Shown here: positions 7,054-14,974 of the stretch, in pieces
How the letters are laid out: the number at the start of each line of letters is the position of its first letter
Position numbering within the stretch: position 1 is the first letter of the stretch
Made by a program: the position numbers and the translations under genes
The notes under the pieces: generated by a model
Told to the model about the DNA's origin: nothing
What the model saw: the letters and a program-made list of their open reading frames with translations, nothing else
Databases searched by the model: none
Assembly (NCBI GenBank): GCA_030672605.1
Contig: DAOVGE010000175.1
Coordinates: forward strand, 1-17,477
DNA from: Methanosarcinales archaeon
GTDB taxonomy: Archaea; Halobacteriota; Methanosarcinia; Methanosarcinales; Methanogasteraceae
Direction of reading: 5' to 3'
Length of the DNA stretch: 17,477 nucleotides

Positions 7054-7811
7054 ACATAATCGATCTTGTAAAGATATTCGTCTGCGTATCCTTCCTGCTC
7101 TACTCGTGCCGCTCCGACCTCCGGACAAGAACCGTTCCGAACGAGCTCTGGGGTGTGGTCTTTGTCGCCGCTCTGCCACTCGTTATCGCCGATGTGATGG
7201 CAGAAGGCAAGGGGTATCTCCTGCACACGGCAGTCTCGGTTGTGGGCATCTATCTATTCGTGTACCTGCTCTTCAGGCTCAATGCGTTCGGAGGTGCGGA
7301 CGCAAAGGCACTGATCGCTCTTGCGTTCATCTTTCCGGCTTTTCCGAGTCTTTCAGTCGCGGGACATGAATTGCCGATATGTGGCGTTCCGCCAGTCAAT
7401 ATCTTCGCATTCAGCACACTCGTGAACGCTGTTTTGCTCACCGCCATTGTTCCGCTCGGAATTCTTGCTTATAACCTCTGCACACTATCTTTACGTGCGA
7501 TTGTGGAGCGACCGTTGTATATCTTCGCAGGATACCGGTGCAGGATCTCTGATCTCCGGGGTCGGCATGTGCGACTGATCGAGGATTATCTCTGCGAGGA
7601 CGGGAGGATCAGAAAAAAGTTCAGTAGAAGCGGCAGCAATGTCGATGAGATCGCAGTGAAACGGCTGGAGAACCTCGAGTCGAAAGGATTGATTGATGAG
7701 CGGGTCTGGGTGACTCCCGGGCTGCCGTTTATGATCCCAATCACAGCCGGGTTCGTAAGCGCTCTTATTTATGGAGATCTGATGTTTCGTGTGGTGCTTC
7801 TGCTTCTGTGA
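7050..7811 (+). CDS. Archaeal A24 prepilin/preflagellin peptidase with type II C-terminal domain
   Basis: Membrane aspartyl protease that removes class III signal peptides from archaellin or pilin precursors at the cytoplasmic face. The two catalytic aspartates are visible: D23 in SDLRTRTVPN, just after the first membrane segment, and D84 in GGADAK, corresponding to the family GxGD motif. Hydrophobic segments lie around 4-20, 33-47, 58-77, 86-101, 115-147 and 228-252. The soluble part at about 155-225 (YIFAGYRC, LIEDYLCEDGRIRKKF, LENLESKGLIDERVWVTPGLPF) matches the archaeal PepC_II-type C-terminal extension. It overlaps UPF0280 by ATGA. No pilin or archaellin gene is in the window, so its substrates are encoded elsewhere. 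The gene ends facing the HAD gene across a repeat-filled gap. Confidence 0.86.
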   Translation: MNIIDLVKIFVCVSFLLYSCRSDLRTRTVPNELWGVVFVAALPLVIADVMAEGKGYLLHTAVSVVGIYLFVYLLFRLNAFGGADAKALIALAFIFPAFPSLSVAGHELPICGVPPVNIFAFSTLVNAVLLTAIVPLGILAYNLCTLSLRAIVERPLYIFAGYRCRISDLRGRHVRLIEDYLCEDGRIRKKFSRSGSNVDEIAVKRLENLESKGLIDERVWVTPGLPFMIPITAGFVSALIYGDLMFRVVLLLL

Positions 7812-7829
7812 TCGTGGTCATCTGATGGG

Positions 7830-8064
7830 GACTTTTCATTATTTTGTAATGGTCAGTTGGATGTGCAACAGCACGAAAGACGTGTAGACCGGGGTTAACA
7901 ATACCCTTCGCGCCTTTGCGCCTTTGCGTTAATATTGGATAGAGAACGCGAGGACGCAATGGCGCAAAGAAAGAAAGCCCTTCTGTTGGCGATCGTGTTG
8001 TGTGGGTATCGGTCGCTCTTGTGTTCATGGTCAGATTGACCATTACAGAAAATAATAAAAAGTC
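7830..8064. mobile_element. MITE-like element with 26/28-base terminal inverted repeats (element E1)
   Basis: Left end 7830-7855 (GACTTTTCATTATTTTGTAA then TGGTCA) and right end 8037-8064 are near-perfect inverted repeats, differing by one base and a two-base insertion. They bound about 235 bases lying between two convergent genes. Inside is a second palindrome of the CTTTGCG type (7914-7930 against 7953-7969). The 14 bases CATGGTCAGATTGA at 8026-8039 recur at 12651-12664 in element E2. The right end continues into AAAAAGTCTC (8057-8066), a string also ending the CACAGAGG-type repeats at 5018 and 17055. No coding capacity and no clear target duplication was seen. A long bidirectional transcription end structure is the alternative. 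Confidence 0.55.
7914..7969. repeat. CTTTGCG-type palindromic repeat, copy 1
   Basis: CTTTGCGCCTTTGCGTT (7914-7930) faces GACGCAATGGCGCAAAG (7953-7969), which pairs at 15 of 17 positions around a 22-base loop. The same unit type is at 14975-15048. It lies in the middle of element E1. Confidence 0.75.
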
Positions 8065-8079
8065 TCCGAAAAAGACAGG

Positions 8080-8865
8080 TCACAGCATCTCCAAAAACGC
8101 TGACCGCAAGCGATCGTAGCCCAGTTCACCGAGACAATCGACAACAATGTCAGCGCCGGCTCCGGCGAGTGCCGACTGATCCCCGATGCGCCGCACTCCG
8201 ACGCCAAACATCCCGTTCTCCTTGCACGCCGCAATTCCGGACGGTGCATCCTCAAACACGATGTAATATCTGATCTTCCCGCTTGATAGCTCGTGTAATC
8301 GCGCGGCTGCGAACGCAAATATCCCTGACTTGGTCATACCATCCATACCTGACGCATCCACATCAAAGACAGAGTACAGCGTGTCGCAGTCACAGTCGCT
8401 TCCGGCAATCTCTGAGACCCGCTCACGAGTTATATTCATAATCAGGCGTTTTGCGTTCTTTGATGCCGATGCCATCGCCTGCATGACTCCCCTCTCTTTT
8501 GCCTCGACGATCATCGAAACCGAACTCTCAAATATCTCGAATTGTCCTTCAGTGACCAGTCTTCCGAAGAGTTCGTTCTTTCGTGTGCAGTAGCGTTCAA
8601 GCAGGTCTTTTCTCATCTCGCAGGTCTCAGCACCGAGCCGCTCATACACTCCGAGCCGCTCAAGGACCGCCCCGCCACCCTCGTATCTGGGTCTGCCAGA
8701 GACGTAATCATGATAAAACTCCGAATCGAGTCTGCCCTTCTCAACACCCCACTCCGGAAGCTCTGCGGTGAGCCGCCACGCCATCTCATGGGGGCTATCA
8801 ACGATCACGCCGTCAACATCCCAGATGAAGCCAACCTCGCTCTCAAAATCAATTGTCGTTGTCAT
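8080..8865 (-). CDS. pgmB: HAD-family hydrolase, probable beta-phosphoglucomutase
   Basis: A 261-residue haloacid dehalogenase-superfamily enzyme. Motif I is WDVDGVIVDS with nucleophile D16 and acid/base D18, motif II is around S133 in MASASKN, motif III is K179 in TKSGIF, and motif IV is FEDAPSG with E205/D206. D16-x-D18, an alpha-helical cap and the EDAPSG form fit beta-phosphoglucomutase, which turns beta-glucose 1-phosphate into glucose 6-phosphate. The upstream gene, a GH65 phosphorylase, would produce exactly that substrate, and the pairing is classic in bacteria. The start is set by GAGGTGA (complement of 8872-8878) before ATG 8865; the gene overlaps the GH65 end by 17 bases. A phosphoglycolate-type phosphatase is the alternative, but context argues against it. 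Confidence 0.8.
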   Translation of the reverse strand: MTTTIDFESEVGFIWDVDGVIVDSPHEMAWRLTAELPEWGVEKGRLDSEFYHDYVSGRPRYEGGGAVLERLGVYERLGAETCEMRKDLLERYCTRKNELFGRLVTEGQFEIFESSVSMIVEAKERGVMQAMASASKNAKRLIMNITRERVSEIAGSDCDCDTLYSVFDVDASGMDGMTKSGIFAFAAARLHELSSGKIRYYIVFEDAPSGIAACKENGMFGVGVRRIGDQSALAGAGADIVVDCLGELGYDRLRSAFLEML

Positions 8866-11248
8866 ACTCGATCACCTCAGAACCGTTACTTGCTAATTCA
8901 TGGATTTTGCCGCATATCTCAACTGGTATCGCATAATCTCCGGATGATCTTGATGATCCGTCTGATTCGGACGATATCCCAACCGTGGTCTGGGTTATGT
9001 CAAACTCCAGTTTGACGCCGTGCCAGAAGAGATTAAACCTGAGCCGCCCCCATTCTCCTGGTAATCGTGGATTCACAGAAAGAATTCCGTCTTTCATGCG
9101 CACACCAGCGAATCCGAAGACCGTTGCCTGCCAGACGCCGCCCATCGATGCCGCATGGATGCCGTGGTGCGTATTTCCGTAAACGTTTCCGAGAGTGCCG
9201 TAGAGGGCGTATTTGAAGTAGCGGTATGCCGCATCCGCGTTTTTAATCTCTGCGTAGAGGGTTGCATAGATTGACGGGCTGAGCGAGGACTCGTGAGTGG
9301 TTCTGCACGCGTAATACGACATATTCGCCCGCGTCACATCGAGTGAGAAATCATGAGGGAAAAGATGCAGAAGCATCATCACATCCGCCTGTTTCACGAG
9401 TTGCGTCTCGAAAACACGTGTCATCGGCACATCGTCCTTGGGGTATGTCGGTATTCCCAGATCATTCATCTTCTTGATTATCACATCCTCCCGTCCGAAG
9501 TATCCGTCGAACTCCTCGATCATGCCGTCGCCACGAACCGTGAATGTGATACCATCAGCGATTTTTTGCCACCGTTCAATCTCCGATCTATGCGCCGCTC
9601 CCGCGGGGCGATTGGCACATAGAAGGGTTGCGCAGCGCAGATTCCATCTGGCAAGGTAGTTGGTGTACGCGTTGTTGTCGACGCACTCCTGGTACTCGTT
9701 CGGACCGATCACGTTTCTTATCTCGTATCTGCCCGTTTCCTCATTGTATGTAGCCCTGCTCGCCCAGAACCGTGCAGTCTCAAGCATAATCTCGGTTCCG
9801 TACTTCGCCATGAACTCCTCGTCAGCGGTTGCCATGTAGTACTGGTAGACCGCATACGCAACATCGCCGACGATGTGATGCTCACGCTCCATCGTGTGCA
9901 CCTTGATTATATCTCCCTTCAGATCCACCCAGTGGTCAGGTGTTACGTCCTCTCCGGTGGCTGCTGACTCCCATGGAAAGAGTGCGCCTTTTAGGTTCTG
10001 GCTCTTCGCGTTCTTCCGCGCCATGTCCAGCCTGCGATACCGGTACATCAGCAGATTTCTTGCAGTTGCCGGGTTTGTGAATAGAAAGAACGGGAATACG
10101 AAGATTGCGGTGTCCCAGAATACGTGACCGCCGTACCACTCGCTGGTGAGCGCCTTTGGCGCAATGCTCACCCGATCATCATGCTCGTTGCCAGCGGCAA
10201 GCAGGTGGTACAGATTGAACCGCAGCGCCCTGTTCACCTCACCAACATCGGCATCAACAAAATCTCCGACGCTACCGCCCTCACACTCACATTCACCAGC
10301 ACCCCCACTCTCGATTGCGGGTGTTATTGCAATGTCCGCAACTAACCATCGCTCGTCCCATGCTGCGGCATGTGCATCCAGCAACCCCTCAAAACCGATT
10401 CTGCGGCTCTCTTCAAGCGCGTTCATGGTTGCTTTTCTGGCTATCGTCCCGATTCTCTCTGCCGGAAGATCGCGGGATGAGCGAAATGATATAATCTTGT
10501 TGAAGGAGTAAACCACTCCTTTTCTGGCTTTGAAGCGCACATTTTCAGTGAACTTGTCGTCTTCCCACTCCGCAGTTCGAGCAGTACAAACAAGCTCACC
10601 ATCACCACGTATCGTTAGATCAGTGGCATAAGACGCAATAATTCCGGAATCGTTCGTCTTCACAGCCACATAACAGATATCATTGGTATAATCCGCCCAC
10701 CTGACATCGTAATGTCTCACCATGGTGTCCATCTCGGGTCTGATGTTCAGCGCAGCGGTATCGGTGCTGTTCTTCACAATAATGTCCACGTCAGAGTCGT
10801 AAGAGACGAAGTAGACCCGCATCATGGCGGTATGCCTATCAGAAGCACTTACCGCACGCATCGATTGGTATCCGTACCGTCCTGCCCGCGATCGATACTC
10901 CGTCTCCCTGAACAGGAGCCCTTTTCTCATATCGAGGATGCGCTCGTGCCTGATCACATCCATTTTGTCTATTGCAACCGGCTCTCCGTTGGCGCATATC
11001 TGAAAATCGAACGGATTTGGCAGATTCACGATTTCAACGGTTTTTGCGGCAGATTTATCAAAAATCCCTGCGATATATGTCCCGGGTCTGCTGCCGTCCG
11101 GTATCTCTTCCATGACGCCGCGACTTCCGATGTATCCGTTGCCCAGTGAAAAAATGGACTCGCTACTGCCCTGCTGATGTAAATCGGGATCCCATTTACG
11201 CTCCCTGATCAACCATTCATCGTCTGATAGGTATTTCCGAAAAAACAT
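8849..11248 (-). CDS. Glycoside hydrolase family 65 disaccharide phosphorylase (trehalose/maltose/kojibiose type)
   Basis: A 799-residue cytosolic enzyme of full family length that cleaves an alpha-glucosyl disaccharide with phosphate, releasing beta-glucose 1-phosphate. The N-terminal beta-sandwich begins ESIFSLGNGYIGSRG (30-44). The (alpha/alpha)6 barrel has WYGGHVFWDTAIFVFPFF (371-388), the catalytic acid E518 in VIGPNEYQECVDNNAYTNYL (513-532), KQADV at 619-623 and the phosphate-site stretch THESSLSPS (651-659). A Gly/Glu/Asp-rich insertion (about 311-338) precedes the barrel and a Ser-rich stretch lies at 759-769. Trehalose, maltose, kojibiose and nigerose phosphorylases cannot be separated by eye. 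It starts 6 bases after the glycosyltransferase stop and overlaps the HAD mutase, so the three form one minus-strand operon. Confidence 0.88.
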   Translation of the reverse strand: MFFRKYLSDDEWLIRERKWDPDLHQQGSSESIFSLGNGYIGSRGVMEEIPDGSRPGTYIAGIFDKSAAKTVEIVNLPNPFDFQICANGEPVAIDKMDVIRHERILDMRKGLLFRETEYRSRAGRYGYQSMRAVSASDRHTAMMRVYFVSYDSDVDIIVKNSTDTAALNIRPEMDTMVRHYDVRWADYTNDICYVAVKTNDSGIIASYATDLTIRGDGELVCTARTAEWEDDKFTENVRFKARKGVVYSFNKIISFRSSRDLPAERIGTIARKATMNALEESRRIGFEGLLDAHAAAWDERWLVADIAITPAIESGGAGECECEGGSVGDFVDADVGEVNRALRFNLYHLLAAGNEHDDRVSIAPKALTSEWYGGHVFWDTAIFVFPFFLFTNPATARNLLMYRYRRLDMARKNAKSQNLKGALFPWESAATGEDVTPDHWVDLKGDIIKVHTMEREHHIVGDVAYAVYQYYMATADEEFMAKYGTEIMLETARFWASRATYNEETGRYEIRNVIGPNEYQECVDNNAYTNYLARWNLRCATLLCANRPAGAAHRSEIERWQKIADGITFTVRGDGMIEEFDGYFGREDVIIKKMNDLGIPTYPKDDVPMTRVFETQLVKQADVMMLLHLFPHDFSLDVTRANMSYYACRTTHESSLSPSIYATLYAEIKNADAAYRYFKYALYGTLGNVYGNTHHGIHAASMGGVWQATVFGFAGVRMKDGILSVNPRLPGEWGRLRFNLFWHGVKLEFDITQTTVGISSESDGSSRSSGDYAIPVEICGKIHELASNGSEVIEYDNDN

Positions 11249-11254
11249 TGGATC

Positions 11255-12307
11255 TCACTCTTCCAGAATCTTCTTATAAATATCTTCATAGCCGGTGACC
11301 ATCGCATCCGCGCTGAAATGCGCCTCCACGCACTCCCTACACCGGCTATGCTTAATCTTGTGTACCATCCCGACACAGTCGAGAAACTGCTCAAAATCGT
11401 CTGCAAGATAGCCGTTCACGCCATCCCTAACAATCTCTGGCGCAGCACCGCGCCTGCATGCCACGACAGGAGTTCCGCACGCCATCGCCTCGATCATGAC
11501 GATTCCGAACGGCTCATCCCATTGAATTGGGTAGATGAAGGCGGTTGCGTCCCTGAATAGCTCTTTCTTGTACGTATCGCTGACTTCTCCAACGTACCGT
11601 ATTGTATCACCGAGATATGATTTTATGTATTTATTAAAATATTTCCACTCGTGTGGTTCGGATGCTTTGCCCGCGAGAATCAATCGCATTCCAAGCACCT
11701 TTGCAACCTTGCAGGCGATGTGTGGTGCTTTTTCCGAATTGAACCGCCCGACATACAACAGATAATCTTCCTTCTCCGTAGAATAGGGGTATTTCCCCAC
11801 CTCGATTGCATTGTAGACGTTTCCGGCGTAATTTAGGTTCGACAGGGCTTTTTGCTGGAATTTGCTGATCGTCACGAAATGGATATTTTTGGCAGCGGTG
11901 AAGAGATTGTAAAATCGCCTGTTCGTATCATCGATCGGACCGTGGATTGTGTGCACAACCGGTACATCCATGAAGAACGCGCTTGCCAGACCCTCCTTCC
12001 ATGTGTTGTCATGCACGATATCAAAATCGCCCTGCCGCATAATCTCAATGTACGCGCCAAGCGAGTGCGTAACCGCCGTGTTCAGACACTCAGAGGGTGA
12101 TTTCGAGAGAATATCGTACTGTCCACAATCGAATACATGGCGACAATCAGCGGAAGTTCCGGATTCCTTGACTGTGAAGAGTGTGACATCCCAACCCCTG
12201 CCAACGAGTCCGTCCGCAAGCAGAGCAACAATCGATTCGATGCCCCCATACCGTGATGGTGGAACCTGGATCCACGGCGGAACAATGATTGCGATCTTCA
12301 TTGCCAT
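11255..12307 (-). CDS. GT4-family glycosyltransferase
   Basis: A 350-residue GT-B fold retaining glycosyltransferase (GT4, glycosyl transferase group 1). The N-terminal domain starts KIAIIVPPWIQVPPSRYGGI with the glycine-rich acceptor loop YGGIES (20-25). The C-terminal nucleotide-sugar domain begins YVGRFNSEKAPH (185-196), where R188 and K193 contact the donor phosphates, and contains the E-x7-E motif EPFGIVMIE (265-273) followed by MACGTPVVACRRGAAPEIV. The start is either ATG 12307 or ATG 12301; GGTGA lies 4 and 10 bases upstream of these respectively, so the choice is open. Being first in an operon with a GH65 phosphorylase and a mutase, it may make the disaccharide that GH65 breaks, or use the sugar phosphates made from it. 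Donor and acceptor are unknown. Confidence 0.85.
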   Translation of the reverse strand: MAMKIAIIVPPWIQVPPSRYGGIESIVALLADGLVGRGWDVTLFTVKESGTSADCRHVFDCGQYDILSKSPSECLNTAVTHSLGAYIEIMRQGDFDIVHDNTWKEGLASAFFMDVPVVHTIHGPIDDTNRRFYNLFTAAKNIHFVTISKFQQKALSNLNYAGNVYNAIEVGKYPYSTEKEDYLLYVGRFNSEKAPHIACKVAKVLGMRLILAGKASEPHEWKYFNKYIKSYLGDTIRYVGEVSDTYKKELFRDATAFIYPIQWDEPFGIVMIEAMACGTPVVACRRGAAPEIVRDGVNGYLADDFEQFLDCVGMVHKIKHSRCRECVEAHFSADAMVTGYEDIYKKILEE

Positions 12308-12645
12308 TCACTCACCAATTCACGTCTACTGGCATACCCAGGAGAATCTATCGCCAGCATTATCTCTTCGTCTTTCGTTCCATCCATTTTTAATTCCCTG
12401 ACTCGACGCGGTGGAAACTATGACCAGTCATGTCGCATCGCCCCTCATAGTCCCTCATAGTATATATATTGGTTATTGTGACGTATAATTGTTTCGGGCT
12501 CTTCGCCATTGTAGGTGCAGCATTTTAGTAGCTTCAACGTCTGCTACGTGGCGCATGCAGCAATGGCACTATCTTAAAGAGATACTACAATAGAATTAAT
12601 AAAGTAAATGTGATTGGTACCCTATTATGTTAGGGACTGTCACAG
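12308..12645. other. Non-coding leader/intergenic stretch upstream of the glycosyltransferase operon
   Basis: No credible gene. CCCTCATAG is repeated at 12442-12450 and 12452-12460 and abuts TATATATAT (12461-12469), which on the minus strand is a candidate TATA box about 155 bases before the glycosyltransferase start. The remainder is AT-rich, with a weak hairpin around TATCTTAAAGAGATA near 12570. Confidence 0.4.
12461..12469 (-). promoter_or_regulatory. Candidate TATA box for the GT-GH65-pgmB operon
   Basis: TATATATA read on the minus strand inside CCAATATATATACTATG. Initiation about 25 bases downstream would give a leader near 130 bases. The adjacent tandem CTATGAGGG copies on the same strand could be an operator. 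Motif evidence only. Confidence 0.3.
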
Positions 12646-12874
12646 AATAACATGGTCAGATTGAATAGCCCCAAACACAGTCGTAACATTGGATGACATT
12701 CGTGTAATTTGTGAAATTCGTATTATTCGTGATTCATTTGTATGAATTACTGTAAAAAATGATTAAATCACGAATTTCACGAATATACGAATGCCACGAA
12801 TCTAAATACGGTATTCGCGACGTTTGCGCCACCACAGAATAAACGACTTCCGACGTCAGGATGACCATGTTATT
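12646..12874. mobile_element. Inverted-repeat-bounded non-coding element E2
   Basis: AATAACATGGTCA (12646-12658) and its exact complement TGACCATGTTATT (12862-12874) bound 229 bases. The left end continues as CATGGTCAGATTGA, identical to 14 bases near the right end of element E1. The interior holds a long CACGAAT-type palindrome. Similar length, shared end motif and no reading frame suggest E1 and E2 belong to one non-autonomous family carrying different cargo palindromes. The right end lies just upstream of a decayed transposase gene. Confidence 0.5.
12698..12801. repeat. CACGAAT-type palindromic repeat, copy 2
   Basis: The left arm 12698-12734 (ATTCGTG, GAAATTCG, ATTCGTGATT units) faces the right arm 12765-12801 (AATCACGAATTTCACGAAT, then CGAATGCCACGAAT). 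This is the longest, most symmetric copy in the window. It sits centrally in element E2. Confidence 0.8.
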
Positions 12875-12938
12875 TCGTTACGACTCCTTAGCAGGAGGAT
12901 TCGTAAGTTATTGTGAATCCACAAACGAGGTGCCAACC

Positions 12939-13201
12939 ATGTTTGATTCCATCCACAAACGGATTTCCCGCCAGATATGTGCAATAAGGAGGCGCTTTGC
13001 ACAAACTGCGGGACTGCCCTTCAACGAGATCCTTTCGACTGAATCCATCCGCAATATCATGGATGAAGAAGTAGACGGTTATTAAGATCGTATATTTTCC
13101 CATCTAATCACTCTATCTGACTTCTTGTCTCAAGTACTCAGGTATCAGATCATTCCTGCAAAAATGCGAAAGCGTTGGTGATTGCGGAAAGAGTGGCGTG
13201 A
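12939..13201 (+). pseudogene. Decayed IS4-type transposase (N-terminal remnant)
   Basis: GAGGTG (12927-12932) precedes ATG 12939. The first 48 codons give MFDSIHKRI, then AGLPFNEILSTESI and MDEEVDGY before an in-frame TAA at 13083-13085. Translation past the stop continues in the same frame as DRIFSHLITLSDFLSQV, and then, after a frameshift at about 13139-13142, as VSDHSCKNAKALVIAERVA to a TGA at 13199-13201. The combined pattern (GLPF..(V/I)LS.E.I, RDRIF.P..TL..FLSQVL, D.SC..AVAR) is that of IS4-family DDE transposases. The catalytic core after this N-terminal region is missing. So the gene has a nonsense change, a frameshift and a 3' deletion. The family call comes from remembered patterns. 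Confidence 0.72.
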
Positions 13202-13224
13202 GGGTTTTTTTGGATTTCACAACT

Positions 13225-14649
13225 TCACAACTTCACAGCAGAGCCACTTGAGCTTCCGTTGCCATATCGTCTGCATGAATCAACGAACCGGCTCACATCG
13301 AGACCCGGCGGCGCATGCATGTAACTTCCAAGCGCAGCATGCTCGAGCATCCCGTCCATCCCGTCCATGATCCCCTTGCCGCGGTTCATCCGGTATGCAA
13401 ATCTGACGTCAGGGGCGCACTCGGTCACCGAATAATGAAACTCGTGCCCCTTGATCCTGCCCGCACCTACAACCGGGTTATCGGATACGATTGCGTCGGT
13501 GTATCCGAGCGCCTGCAGCCTTGCGGTCATCAGCGTCTGCGCCGGAAAGACGCCTGCCATCGGAAACGTCTTCTCCTCCAGGTCCACAAGCGACTCGCAG
13601 AGGTAGATCATGCCCCCGCACTCGCCATAAATCGGAATCCCGTCGGATGCTGCATCTCTGATCTGCCTTCTGACCCTTCCATGCGATGACAGCTCCTTTG
13701 CGTACAATTCAGGATACCCGCCGCCGAAATAGAGCCCATCGACTTCGGGCAGGCAATCATCCGCAAGCGGGCTAAAGAAGACGATATTTGCATGCCGTCT
13801 CAACGAGTCGATCAGATCGGCATAATAGAAACAGAACGCTGGGTCGCGGGCAATCCCGATTGTGATATCGGCATCGGTGCCGGTATCGGCGTCGTGTTCG
13901 CTTGCGCCCTCTTTGACTACCATCTCGCCCACGCCCCCCACTCCCTCCTCAATTGCCGCTCCGCGATCCGCCTCCTGCGCGATACTGATACTTTGGATCG
14001 CGGAGAGATCGATGCACCCCTCTGCAAGATCTGCCAGCGCTGGCACATAATCCATGCGATAACCCTCATGAGCCATGTACAACCCGAGATGTCTCGACGG
14101 GAGCTCGATGTGCGACGATTTTGGTATCTCTCCGAGCACGGGAATTTCGAGTTCCTGCTGAACCGCTCCTCTGATCATATCGCCGTGCCTCGGACTTCCC
14201 ACTCTGTTCAGGATCACGCCGGCGACGTTGATTCTGGAATCGAAGTCGCAGTAGCCCTTGATGAGTGCGGCAGCACTTCTGGACATGCCCTTGACATCAA
14301 CGACAAGGATGACCGGCACACCGAGCACTCTTGCGACATGCGCAGCCGATGCGGTGTCGCTCTCGCCCATGCCATCGTACAAGCCCATTGCGCCCTCGAT
14401 TACACAGATATCGGAGCCCGCTGATTCCGAGGCAAACGTCCTGCGGACACCGTCTTCCCCCATCATGAAGATGTCCAGGTTTCTGGATGGGCGCCCGCAT
14501 ATCGCGGTGTGGTGGCTCGGGTCGATGTAGTCGGGTCCGATCTTGAACGGCACAACCCGCAATCTACGTGCGAACGCAGCCATCAGCGCCATTGCGACGG
14601 TGGTCTTACCAACGCCGCTGTGAGTTCCTGCGATCAATATTGCTGACAT
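13225..14649 (-). CDS. cfbB: Cobyrinate / Ni-sirohydrochlorin a,c-diamide synthase
   Basis: Glutamine-dependent amidase that converts the a and c acetate side chains of a sirohydrochlorin-derived ring to amides. In methanogens and ANME archaea the CfbB form acts on Ni-sirohydrochlorin for coenzyme F430; CbiA acts on cobyrinate for B12, and sequence alone does not separate them. Numbered from ATG 14649 (474 residues): P-loop GTHSGVGKTT (8-17), FKIGPDYIDPSHH (35-47), VIEGAMGLYDG (83-93), GGGYPELYA (309-317), class I glutaminase nucleophile C344 in YGECGGM, GHEFHYS (401-407), and H445 in SYMHAP. An acidic, Gly-rich linker (about 226-261) joins the two domains. An upstream GTG (14688) is possible, but the family N-terminus begins right at MSAILIAGTHSG. 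It is monocistronic here; no other F430 or B12 gene is in view. Confidence 0.85.
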   Translation of the reverse strand: MSAILIAGTHSGVGKTTVAMALMAAFARRLRVVPFKIGPDYIDPSHHTAICGRPSRNLDIFMMGEDGVRRTFASESAGSDICVIEGAMGLYDGMGESDTASAAHVARVLGVPVILVVDVKGMSRSAAALIKGYCDFDSRINVAGVILNRVGSPRHGDMIRGAVQQELEIPVLGEIPKSSHIELPSRHLGLYMAHEGYRMDYVPALADLAEGCIDLSAIQSISIAQEADRGAAIEEGVGGVGEMVVKEGASEHDADTGTDADITIGIARDPAFCFYYADLIDSLRRHANIVFFSPLADDCLPEVDGLYFGGGYPELYAKELSSHGRVRRQIRDAASDGIPIYGECGGMIYLCESLVDLEEKTFPMAGVFPAQTLMTARLQALGYTDAIVSDNPVVGAGRIKGHEFHYSVTECAPDVRFAYRMNRGKGIMDGMDGMLEHAALGSYMHAPPGLDVSRFVDSCRRYGNGSSSGSAVKL

Positions 14650-14828
14650 GATTTTGACCATTGTGTGAATTGGGTATGGTTTTGACACACTCTCGAGTTT
14701 TTAGACTATATCAGTTTTGATAGAATAGTGTTACCACACGTAATTGCTCTTATCCTTTCGGGATAGTGATGTGCTCCGGGTCAACGAATCTGGCTGCTAC
14801 GCTCACCCCAATCTCGAGACGTTTCATC

Positions 14829-14849
14829 ACACCGCGTTTTCAGCGGTGT
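14829..14849. other. Perfect stem-loop ACACCGC-GTTTTCA-GCGGTGT
   Basis: A 7-base perfect stem with a 7-base loop about 180 bases upstream of the diamide synthase start. On the minus strand a short open frame ends inside it as CYTAENAV then TGA, loosely like a TnpB C-terminus. It could be an insertion-sequence end or a leader structure; nothing decides between them. Confidence 0.4.
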
Positions 14850-14974
14850 AACAGGGCATTTCCTGAGTTTCGAAAGCGCCTACCCCCCACTCTCTACATC
14901 TCCTCCGCCTCAAGTTCCTGATTCTAACGGATTCTGTGGTTTTCAAAAGATGCCGGAATAAGTGATTTTTCATT

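Noticed and set aside
10146..10511. Ser/Pro-rich 121-codon plus-strand frame
   Set aside because: Antisense shadow of the GH65 gene over its low-complexity insertion.
13315..14424. Plus-strand frames of 90-210 codons opposite the diamide synthase
   Set aside because: They are antisense shadows of a well-supported gene and lack domain motifs.
14650..14688. GTG 14688 as the diamide synthase start
   Set aside because: No ribosome binding site is seen, and the family N-terminus aligns with ATG 14649.
14750..14827. 25-codon minus-strand frame (MKRLEIGVSVAARFVDPEHI and on) as a leader peptide of the diamide synthase
   Set aside because: It has an ATG and a possible GGTG upstream, but no regulatory run of codons, no terminator-like structure before 14649 and no recognised homology. 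Left as unproven.
14837..14950. TnpB (IS200/IS605) C-terminal remnant on the minus strand, frame ending FETQEMPCYTAENAV
   Set aside because: The tail is only loosely TnpB-like, and no zinc-finger or RuvC motif precedes it in any frame. Too short to support.
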